Assembly (NCBI GenBank): GCA_945903925.1
Contig: CAMDPJ010000140.1
Location: 1 to 6,166 of the forward strand
DNA: 6,166 nt
Reading direction: 5' to 3'
From: Chryseobacterium gleum
GTDB taxonomy: Bacteria > Bacteroidota > Bacteroidia > Flavobacteriales_C > GCA-002722245
Both the position numbers and the translations under genes were made by a program. The number at the start of each line of letters is the position of its first letter. Positions within the stretch are counted from its first letter, which is position 1. The notes beneath the pieces are model-generated. The model had not been told where the DNA came from. It did no database searches and worked only from the letters and a program-made list of their open reading frames with translations. Positions 1 through 5,288 of the stretch are shown here, one piece after another.

Positions 1-10
1 CTCTTGGCAT
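1..10 (-). CDS. Possible 5' end of a gene running off the left edge (Y1-transposase-like start)
   Basis: On the minus strand an ATG at 10-8 is followed by CCA AGA G, giving Met-Pro-Arg before the window ends. Only three codons are visible, so no function can be read from the protein itself. The suggestion of a REP-associated Y1 transposase rests on two things: that family often begins MPR-(x)-AR, and the ten bases 2-11 are repeated exactly at 1164-1173, where a better supported Y1 transposase start lies. A perfect TAnnTTTG box (23-30) sits just upstream. It could equally be chance. Confidence 0.3.
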
Positions 11-22
11 ATTCTTTTTTTA

Positions 23-30
23 CAAATATA
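23..30 (-). promoter_or_regulatory. Candidate Bacteroidota -7 box (TATATTTG)
   Basis: The minus strand reads TATATTTG, an exact match to the Bacteroidota consensus TAnnTTTG, 12 bases before the ATG at 10. I see no good -33 element at the expected distance. The implied leader would be only a few bases long. The eight-base pattern can occur by chance in A/T-rich DNA. Confidence 0.35.
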
Positions 31-111
31 CATTTTATTTACGTCTGTCCCCTAATTCCAAAAAAATCTACCCTGAAACAAATGTCCAGCTAAGCCCCGC
101 TTTCTATTGAA

Positions 112-492
112 CTACGCAATTCTTAAAAGAAGATTACCATCTATGCCTAATACTTGGTGCATAGCTTTTAGAAAAGATATACTTGGCTTTCTTTTGTTGT
201 GCATTATCTCAGATAACTTGGTATCAGTCGTATGCAGCATTTTAGCCAACTCCTTTTGTTTTAACTTGTTCTCAAACATTTTTAGTTCAATTAAACCTTG
301 AACTGTTTGAGGCATAGGAATAGAAAAATTTACTTCTTCATATGCTTCAACTATTTGAGTATACTTCTTTAAGTCGGCAGCTTCCTTTTTAGAAAGTTGA
401 TTAAATCCTCCTTTTTTAGTTGCCACAGCCAATAGTTTATTCATTGCTTCTTCCGCAATTACAAACTCTTTTTTTGTTACTTCCTTTTTCAT
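112..492 (-). CDS. higA: HigA-type antitoxin with helix-turn-helix domain
   Basis: A 126-residue protein that I read as the antitoxin of a type II toxin-antitoxin pair. The N-terminal half (about 1-60) is charged and helical, with lysine- and glutamate-rich stretches. The C-terminal half is an XRE/Cro-like helix-turn-helix: LKQKELAKMLHTT (77-89) followed by a recognition helix around TKLSEIMHNKRKPS (91-104) and a closing helix that includes FLKAMHQVLGI (107-117). This resembles the larger HigA proteins of Gram-negative bacteria. The start is an ATG two bases after the toxin stop codon, so the two genes are almost certainly one transcript. In the family, HigA binds and neutralises HigB and represses the shared operon; that role is inferred here. 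The stop is TAG at 112-114, and I see no clear terminator after it. Confidence 0.85.
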   Translation of the reverse strand: MKKEVTKKEFVIAEEAMNKLLAVATKKGGFNQLSKKEAADLKKYTQIVEAYEEVNFSIPMPQTVQGLIELKMFENKLKQKELAKMLHTTDTKLSEIMHNKRKPSISFLKAMHQVLGIDGNLLLRIA

Positions 493-494
493 AT

Positions 495-788
495 TTAAAC
501 TGTTTTACAATCTATTTTATCGTATTCCTTATGAGTGCCAATGAACTTTAAGTAAACCGTTCGTGTACTAAAATGAATCATTGCCACAACCCTATATTTG
601 TTACCGCCAACATCAAACACATACCTATCATTACCAACACTATCCACGCTGTTAAAGGTTTGTTTGATAGCGTGGAAATCACTCCAATCACTTATTAAGG
701 TTGTGTTATACCATATCAGCATTGGTTCTTTTGCTCTTTGTTCACGTTCATAGAACTCAATCAGCTTTCTTTTTGTAATTATTACCAC
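495..788 (-). CDS. higB: HigB-type mRNA interferase toxin
   Basis: A 97-residue protein matching the HigB branch of the RelE/ParE toxin superfamily. The start MVIITKRKLIEFYERE, a central Trp-Ser-Asp-Phe segment (35-38), and the C-terminal strands GGNKYRVVAMIHF (61-73) and VYLKFIGTHKEYDKID (78-93) are the expected landmarks. The GTHxEYD motif is typical of HigB. Family members cut mRNA on the ribosome and are held inactive by HigA. The reading frame opens with GTG at 788, because an in-frame TAG lies two codons upstream and there is no early ATG. The toxin comes before the antitoxin, the order characteristic of higBA and opposite to most type II pairs. All core motifs are intact, so the toxin is probably functional. 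Confidence 0.85.
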   Translation of the reverse strand: MVIITKRKLIEFYEREQRAKEPMLIWYNTTLISDWSDFHAIKQTFNSVDSVGNDRYVFDVGGNKYRVVAMIHFSTRTVYLKFIGTHKEYDKIDCKTV

Positions 789-792
789 GAAC

Positions 793-800
793 TAAAGATA
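793..800 (-). promoter_or_regulatory. Weak candidate -7 box for higBA (TATCTTTA)
   Basis: The minus strand reads TATCTTTA, one mismatch from TAnnTTTG, four bases before the GTG start of higB. If used, the transcript would be essentially leaderless, or translation would begin further in. It is the best candidate I can see in the A/T-rich gap between higB and the recombinase remnant. No clear HigA operator palindrome was found here. Confidence 0.25.
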
Positions 801-847
801 GTTAGTTATTTATTAAAATCAAAAATAAATTATCATAAACGAAAATA

Positions 848-1114
848 TCACCCCATCGAATGCACCCTCAAAATCTTCTGTTTTAACTCTTCCACACTTG
901 CCATATTATACCATTCTGTTGAGCTTACCCATCTATGCCCTGCCATATACTTCACCGTCATTATATCGTGTTGTGCTGTCCCATGGGTGATGGTGCTTAC
1001 TCTCACTTGGCCAGTGTTTTTAAAGTAGGCAAACCTTCTTTTTAGCTGGTCACAGGCGACTTCTAACAAGCTATTGATGTTGGTGTGCTGAATCAATTGA
1101 GCGTTGCTCTGCGT
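848..1114 (-). pseudogene. C-terminal remnant of a tyrosine recombinase (phage-integrase family)
   Basis: Only the last part of the catalytic domain remains, about 88 codons ending in TGA at 848-850. The signature is YMAGHRWVSSTEWYN, closely resembling the GHRYVSSTERY box of Bacteroidota XerC/XerD-like integrases. The Tyr codon at 910-908 aligns with the nucleophile, and GQVRVSTIT upstream occupies the place of the HxLR active-site segment. The Arg that usually precedes the Tyr (ERY) is Trp here. The N-terminal core-binding domain and the first catalytic Arg are missing: upstream the frame meets a different element (1119-1172) and then a TAG at 1151-1153. There is no ATG start; a TTG at 1096 is the only early candidate. 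It cannot be active alone. It may be the leftover integrase of the element that brought in higBA. Confidence 0.7.
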
Positions 1115-1172
1115 GCTGCTGCGTAACGTGATAAGGCGTATCTGAACAAACTACTCTCGCTATTCTTGGCAT
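1071..1172 (-). pseudogene. Truncated N-terminus of a REP-associated Y1 (IS200-like) transposase
   Basis: An ATG at 1172 opens a 33-codon frame beginning MPRIARVVCSDTPYHVTQ, the recognisable first strand of REP-associated tyrosine transposases, which typically begin MPRxARxVxPGxPHHVTQRGNRR. The match stops after HVTQ (about 1119). The expected RGNRR does not follow, and the next codons are unrelated and end at TAG 1071-1073. The same bases, read one frame over, become the recombinase remnant, so the junction lies near 1114-1120. The HUH motif and the catalytic Tyr of this family lie further downstream in the protein and are absent. The assignment rests on about 18 residues. Confidence 0.5.
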
Positions 1173-1280
1173 AGTAAATTTTTTCTAAAGATAGAAAAAT
1201 ATTTAAACTGGGGCGCTGTCCCATAGCCGTCAACTTAAGCCAGTTATTCACCGCTATATCCTGATAAATCAATAGTTCAA

Positions 1281-1331
1281 TAAAAAAGGGAGTGGAAAAA
1301 AAATTGACTTTTGGTCAAAAACCACTCCCTT
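1281..1331 (-). terminator. Nested hairpin followed by a T-run on the minus strand
   Basis: A perfect 10-bp outer stem pairs 1286-1295 (AAGGGAGTGG) with 1322-1331 (CCACTCCCTT). Inside it, 1304-1308 (TTGAC) pairs with 1314-1318 (GTCAA) around a five-base loop. On the minus strand the outer stem is followed by six T, as in an intrinsic terminator; on the plus strand it is followed by A. No minus-strand gene is visible upstream (1340-1580), so it terminates nothing identifiable. It may be a leftover of a lost element, a subterminal structure of an insertion sequence, or the end of an unrecognised small RNA. Confidence 0.5.
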
Positions 1332-1393
1332 AAAAAAAAATGTATAAACTTGTAATAGGATTCTTAATCAAAAGTGTAAACTTTTTTCAGGAC

Positions 1394-1438
1394 GAGACAC
1401 TTCCTCAATTCCAGTCTGTCTGCCGACGGAAGCGTCTC
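1394..1438. repeat. Imperfect inverted repeat upstream of the transposase
   Basis: GAGACACTTCC (1394-1404) pairs with GGAAGCGTCTC (1428-1438), 10 of 11 positions, around a 23-base spacer. It lies about 145 bases before the transposase start. It could be a transposase-binding or structural site at the left end of the element; nothing in the sequence proves this. Confidence 0.35.
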
Positions 1439-1539
1439 TCAACCTTTCTACTTCTGTCATTCTATAAGATTCCAAGCCGCATAAATATTTAAATCCTGTG
1501 AAGCATTGAACCTCAACAATACTGTGTCGTCTAGTTCCT

Positions 1540-1547
1540 TATTTTTG
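1540..1547 (+). promoter_or_regulatory. Candidate -7 box for the transposase (TATTTTTG)
   Basis: An exact match to TAnnTTTG, 34 bases before the ATG at 1582, implying a leader of roughly 25-30 bases. No matching -33 element is evident. Confidence 0.35.
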
Positions 1548-1581
1548 TTTACCTACCTTCGCCGCCCTAACTAAAAAAACA

Positions 1582-2853
1582 ATGAAACGAAGTAAACGCA
1601 GCTGCGACACCAATCTCATATACCTTGCTCTTTACGATAAAAAGGCATTGCAACAACTCAAGAAAATTATTCCAGCTTCTACCATTTCAACTTGGTTGAA
1701 AAATGGCAGCTCTCATTATTATGGAAAACAATTTGCGGGCTATAATCATTCAGCAGCATTAGAAGGCAGCAAGGAATTAGCACAATCTGAAAGATTAATT
1801 CAACTCGCCAAAGGAATGTGCCACCTATATTCGGGATACAAAGCCATCGTATCTAAGCTACCTAACCTCACAAAAGTTTGCAGCGACAACAAGAAAATAA
1901 TTGTAGATACTTTTCATGCTGCTGCGCTCTATTTACCGAAAACTAAAATATATAAAGCACTTGGAGTTTCCTACGATTTCATTTATTACAAAGAAGTGAA
2001 AAAATGTGCTGCATCAATACTCAATAAGTGCTTCAAAAAACATCCGCATCAATTGTCAAACGTAGATATAAAAACGATTCGAGAATATTGTTTGCATCCA
2101 ATCTATAAGCATTGGCAAGGCATTTCTATTTATTGGCAGATGGTGAAAGATAAAAAATTGTTTTGCTCGAAAACAACTTTTTATCGCTACGTTCATAAAT
2201 TAGGAATTGTACTTTCCCGTAAAAGAAACAATTGGAAAAACTACGTCCCTATTGTCGCCAATAAGCCTTTTGAGATTTTACACATGGATGTTACGCCCAT
2301 CGTTCTCAATAATCTTAAAGGCTATTTATATTTGATTGTAGACAACTTTTCAAGAAGCATTTTAGCACATGAATTCTCTAAAACCATCAAGAGTTTTACT
2401 TCAACCAAAAACCTCATTCAAGTTTGCAGGAAGCATAATTTATCGGTGAATCCTTATGTAACATTGATTACCGACGGAGGCTCTGAAAACAAAGGTTAAG
2501 TTAACCGTTTTGTGAATTTACCTTGCGTGAACATCATCAAAAAAATAGCGCAGAGCAACATCACTTCTTCCAATTCATTGATAGAGTCGGTGATTAAGCA
2601 ACTGAAAAAATATCACATAAAAATTGACGCCAACGATGATTTTGATAAAGTCACCATCGCCATTGATATCGGTATTGAAGAATACGAAAACAAACCTTTA
2701 GATGTTCATCGAGGTTATTCCCCAACAGAAGCAAGATTGCTCACACCCAGTTTTCAAAATAAAGAAACTTTCTTCTCCACTGAGGAAATGAAAACCATGC
2801 GTGAAAATCGCAGAAAAACCAATAAAATTAACGCTTGCGGAACTTGCAGATAG
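1582..2853 (+). pseudogene. DDE (rve-type) transposase interrupted by one in-frame stop
   Basis: One continuous 424-codon frame broken only by TAA at 2497-2499 (codon 306). The protein has an N-terminal helix-turn-helix-like segment (about 22-43, including PASTISTWLK), a second DNA-binding region (about 175-210, with FYRYVHKLGI), and an integrase-core fold. The catalytic triad reads as Asp236 (LHMDVT), Asp298 (LITDGGSE) and Glu335 (SNSLIESVIK), 36 residues between the last two, close to the DD(35)E pattern of IS3/IS481-like transposases. The C-terminus carries HRGYSPTEARLL, a usual closing motif of the fold. The stop falls between Asp298 and Glu335, so the 305-residue product lacks the Glu. 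The sequence SENKG-stop-VNRF suggests a single change from GAA (Glu) to TAA. No other lesion is visible, so the inactivation is recent, or the stop is read through. A GTG at 2512 could start the distal part, but that is unlikely to be meaningful. Confidence 0.8.
2497..2499 (+). other. In-frame TAA stop inside the transposase
   Basis: GGT TAA GTT: the frame is open for 305 codons before and 117 codons after this stop, and the two halves fit one transposase fold. It is the only in-frame stop between 1582 and 2851. A G-to-T change at the first base of a GAA codon is the simplest origin. Confidence 0.85.
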
Positions 2854-3090
2854 AAATTAGAGATAAAATTCACCGCCTACAAAAAAGAGAAATCAAAAAA
2901 CTATTAATCACTAGTATTTTTTCAATTTATCAATGAACTATTTCTTGTTTTAGCAGCAGCAATGACTTCCGCCAGTGGTCGGACATGTGACATTTTCTGT
3001 TTTACTCCGTTCGAATATTCGAACAGTTATTTGGAATTACTGGTGGTAGCGTGCACAGTAAAAAGTGGTTTGTTAAAGTACTCAAATAAA
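2854..3090. other. Non-coding stretch between the transposase and the rpsA terminator
   Basis: No gene is recognised here. The right end of the transposon should lie in this stretch; the segment around 2976-3008 (GTGGTCGGACATGTGACA and onward) is a possible terminus, but it does not pair convincingly with the left side. A perfect palindrome occupies 3009-3024. A weak A/T inverted repeat near 2896-2920 could act as a poor terminator for the transposase. Confidence 0.5.
3009..3024. repeat. Perfect 16-bp palindrome GTTCGAATATTCGAAC
   Basis: Each half is the exact reverse complement of the other, with no spacer. Such a site could bind a dimeric regulator, be a target site for a mobile element, or sit at an element boundary. 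It lies about 70 bases beyond the rpsA terminator and 155 bases after the transposase, so it is not placed as a promoter operator for either. Confidence 0.7.
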
Positions 3091-3120
3091 AAAGCCTTCC
3101 GTCGATTGACGGAAGGCTTT
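3091..3120 (-). terminator. Intrinsic terminator of rpsA
   Basis: A perfect 13-bp stem (3091-3103 with 3108-3120) and a four-base loop form a G/C-containing hairpin. Read on the minus strand it is followed by a T-rich run. It begins 22 bases after the rpsA stop codon, so it ends the rpsA transcript. The A-run before the stem gives it some potential in the opposite direction as well, but no strong T-run follows on the plus strand. Confidence 0.9.
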
Positions 3121-3142
3121 CTCTTTTGCTTATTGAATCAGC

Positions 3143-5050
3143 TTACTGTCCTTTTTCAGCTTTGTCCATTGCATCTTTCAAGTTCGATAAAACATCAAGG
3201 TCTCCCAATGTTGCTTTTTCTTGCTTGTTCTCTACTTCCTTAGTTGCTTTCTTGGCAGCTTTAGGAGCAGCAGTTGTTTTCGCTTTTGCAGCAGCAGCAG
3301 TAGTAGCTTTTGTTTCTTCAGCAGTAGCTTCTTTGTACACTCTAGCGTGAGATACAACGATTTTTTTTGCTTCTTTACTGAATTCAATTACTTTGAAATC
3401 TAATGCTTCATCAGCCTTAGCCAAAGAACCATCTTCTTTCACCAACTGTGCTTTAGGAGCGAATGCTTCAACACCGTAAGTCATTGAAACGATAGCGCCT
3501 TTGTCTTGTAAGTCGATGATTGTTCCTTGGTGAACTGAATCAACAGCGAACATAGTTTCAAACACATCCCATGGATTTTCTTCCAATTGTTTGTGTCCTA
3601 AAGATAATTTTCTGTTGTCAACATCGATTTCTAAAACAATAACATCAATCTTGTCGCCTAATTTAGCGAACTCAGAAGGATGTTTGATTTTTTTAGACCA
3701 TGAGAGATCTGAGATATGAATTAAACCATCAATACCTTCTTCCATCTCAACGAAGATTCCGAAGTTAGTGAAGTTACGAACTGTAGCAGAGTGCTTAGAA
3801 CCCACTGGGAATTTCTGAGCCACTTGTTGCCAAGGATCTTGGTTCAATTGTTTGATACCTAAAGACATTTTTCTTTCGTCTCTGTTTAAAGTAAGGATTT
3901 CAGCATCAACTGAATCACCCACTTTCAAGAAATCTTGAGCCGAGCGTAAATGTTGAGACCAAGACATTTCAGAAACGTGAATTAAACCTTCAACACCTGC
4001 AGCGATTTCAATAAAAGCGCCGTAGTCAGCTAAAACAACCACTTTTCCAGAGATTTTATCGCCCACTTTCAATTCAGTGTTCAAAGCATCCCACGGATGA
4101 GATTGTAATTGTTTCAAGCCCAATGCAATTCTTTTCTTATCGTTATCGAAGTCAAGGATAACCACATTGATTTTTTGATCCAATTTAACGATCTCTTCAG
4201 GATGATTGATACGTCCCCAAGAAAGATCAGTGATATGGATTAAACCATCTACACCACCTAAGTCGATGAACACACCGTAAGATGTAATATTTTTAACAGT
4301 ACCTTCAAGAACTTGTCCTTTCTCTAATTTACCGATAATTTCTTTTTTCTGTAATTCTAATTCAGCTTCGATTAACGCTTTGTGAGAAACTACAACGTTT
4401 TTAAATTCATTGTTGATTTTAACAACTTTGAATTCCATTGTTTTGTTTACATAAACATCGTAATCACGAATTGGTTTAACATCAATTTGAGAACCTGGCA
4501 AGAACGCCTCAATTCCAAATACGTCAACGATCAAACCACCTTTAGTTCTGCATTTCACATAACCTTTGATGATCTCATCAGTTTCCAATGCTAAGTTAAC
4601 TCTGTTCCATGCAGTTAAGGCACGAGCTTTAGCATGAGAAAGAACCAACTGACCTTGTTTATTTTCTTGAGATTCAACGTAAACGTCTACAGTATCACCT
4701 GCTTTTAATTCAGGATTGTAACGAAACTCAGAAACGCTGATAATACCTTCAGATTTGAATCCGATGTTGATTACAACTTCTCTTTTTGATTTAGAAATCA
4801 CTTCTCCAGCAACCACTTGGTTTTCTTGGATAGCGTTTACTGTTTCAGAATACGCAGCAGCTTGGCTTGCTCTGTCTTCTTTAGAATAGATGTCTTCACC
4901 TTTTCCTAAACCCGACCAATCAAAACCTTCCAATACACTTACGTGCAAAGGACGAGGTACGCGTGGAATTTTTACTGTTTCTTCTGCTTGTGCTTGTGCT
5001 TCTGCTTGTGCTTTTGCCGCTGTTGCACCGATGGTAGCTTTTTTAGCCAT
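3143..5050 (-). CDS. rpsA: 30S ribosomal protein S1
   Basis: A 635-residue protein with six S1 (OB-fold) RNA-binding domains, roughly 76-141, 157-225, 243-314, 328-401, 415-488 and 502-570. Domains 3-5 carry the hallmark GLIHITDLSW (269), GLIHVSEMSW (355) and GLIHISDLSW (442); domains 1, 2 and 6 are more diverged, as is usual, the first two being the ribosome-anchoring pair in E. coli. S1 helps the small subunit bind and unfold mRNA leaders. The N-terminal 25 residues are Ala/Gln/Glu-rich. After domain 6 comes an Ala/Lys/Thr linker (about 575-605) and a final acidic-basic tail starting ATLGDLDVLSNLKDAM. The ATG at 5050 is preferred: an A-rich leader (AATAACA) lies right before it and there is no Shine-Dalgarno. 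It is transcribed alone, with its own promoter box and terminator. The divergent neighbour is the PorP/SprF gene. Confidence 0.97.
   Translation of the reverse strand: MAKKATIGATAAKAQAEAQAQAEETVKIPRVPRPLHVSVLEGFDWSGLGKGEDIYSKEDRASQAAAYSETVNAIQENQVVAGEVISKSKREVVINIGFKSEGIISVSEFRYNPELKAGDTVDVYVESQENKQGQLVLSHAKARALTAWNRVNLALETDEIIKGYVKCRTKGGLIVDVFGIEAFLPGSQIDVKPIRDYDVYVNKTMEFKVVKINNEFKNVVVSHKALIEAELELQKKEIIGKLEKGQVLEGTVKNITSYGVFIDLGGVDGLIHITDLSWGRINHPEEIVKLDQKINVVILDFDNDKKRIALGLKQLQSHPWDALNTELKVGDKISGKVVVLADYGAFIEIAAGVEGLIHVSEMSWSQHLRSAQDFLKVGDSVDAEILTLNRDERKMSLGIKQLNQDPWQQVAQKFPVGSKHSATVRNFTNFGIFVEMEEGIDGLIHISDLSWSKKIKHPSEFAKLGDKIDVIVLEIDVDNRKLSLGHKQLEENPWDVFETMFAVDSVHQGTIIDLQDKGAIVSMTYGVEAFAPKAQLVKEDGSLAKADEALDFKVIEFSKEAKKIVVSHARVYKEATAEETKATTAAAAKAKTTAAPKAAKKATKEVENKQEKATLGDLDVLSNLKDAMDKAEKGQ
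4982..5017 (-). repeat. Six tandem copies of a 6-base unit in the rpsA N-terminus
   Basis: On the plus strand the unit is TT(C/G/T)TGC repeated six times. In the rpsA frame it encodes the Ala-Lys/Gln/Glu alternation at about residues 12-23 (AKAQAEAQAQAE). It lies before the first S1 domain, so length changes here would be tolerated. Confidence 0.8.
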
Positions 5051-5163
5051 TGTTATTATACTTGTATATCTAAGGGGTAATAGCCTCTAGATAGCTTTGT
5101 TTGTGCGGGTTTTGAAAGTTTACCTATTACGAGTTTCAAATCCCTCCCCGATTTTCGGGATGG
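5051..5163 (-). promoter_or_regulatory. rpsA leader with a possible 5'-end hairpin
   Basis: About 110 bases separate the -7 box from the ATG, long for a single gene. Near the expected transcript start, CCCGA (5159-5155) can pair with TCGGG (5151-5147). Alternatively ATCCC (5161-5157) can pair with GGGAT (5144-5140), which excludes the first pairing. The rest is A/T-rich. In E. coli S1 represses its own translation through the rpsA leader; the same here is only a suggestion. Confidence 0.4.
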
Positions 5164-5171
5164 CAAAGATA
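5164..5171 (-). promoter_or_regulatory. -7 box of the rpsA promoter (TATCTTTG)
   Basis: An exact match to TAnnTTTG on the minus strand, 113 bases before the rpsA start. T-rich DNA lies upstream, but I see no good TTG at the usual -33 distance. It is the best promoter candidate for rpsA in the divergent spacer. Confidence 0.55.
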
Positions 5172-5261
5172 GCTTAAAAAGTTAAAAGTGAAAAGGAAAA
5201 AGCCAAAAAATGCTGGAAAACAGAAAATTACACAGTTGATGCAACCATTCAATTTATTTTG

Positions 5262-5269
5262 AATCTTTG
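5262..5269 (+). promoter_or_regulatory. Weak candidate -7 box for the PorP/SprF gene (AATCTTTG)
   Basis: One mismatch from TAnnTTTG (first base), 19 bases before the ATG at 5289. The implied leader is about a dozen bases. TTG occurs upstream at 5236-5238, at roughly the right distance for a -33 element. Confidence 0.35.
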
Positions 5270-5288
5270 TGGCAACAAAATTCATTAG

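Larger units (their letters stand above)
1173..1581. other. Intergenic stretch without a convincing gene
   Basis: About 400 bases between the Y1 remnant and the transposase. I see no protein-coding frame with family features. The stretch holds a nested hairpin with T-run (1281-1331), an imperfect inverted repeat (1394-1438), and a candidate promoter for the transposase (1540-1547). The segment around 1209-1221 (GGGGCGCTGTCCC) looks like the kind of G-rich start and C-rich end seen at insertion-sequence termini, but I found no partner copy in the window. The left end of the 1582-2853 insertion sequence presumably lies in this stretch; I could not fix it by finding a matching right end. Confidence 0.6.

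Noticed and set aside
107..301. Plus-strand open frame opposite the antitoxin
   Set aside because: It is the antisense shadow of higA, whose family features are clear.
738..1028. Plus-strand open frame of 96 codons
   Set aside because: It lies opposite the 5' part of higB and the recombinase remnant and shows no family features.
1093..1314. Minus-strand open frame of about 73 codons spanning the Y1 remnant and upstream DNA, with an ATG at 1224
   Set aside because: It has no recognisable protein features and overlaps, in another frame, the Y1-like start, which is a better match to a known family.
2512..2853. Separate 113-codon gene starting at GTG 2512
   Set aside because: It is in the same frame as the upstream transposase and carries its catalytic Glu region, so it is the distal half of one interrupted gene.
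2962..3243. Plus-strand open frame running through the rpsA terminator into the 3' end of rpsA
   Set aside because: It crosses a strong hairpin and is antisense to a well-supported gene; the composition is not that of a known protein.
3284..3308. GCAGCAGCAGCAGTAGTAG triplet run as a possible regulatory repeat
   Set aside because: It simply encodes the alanine-rich linker of S1 in frame.
3126..3403. Plus-strand Ala- and Ser-rich frames
   Set aside because: They are reverse-strand readings of the Ala/Lys-rich tail of S1.
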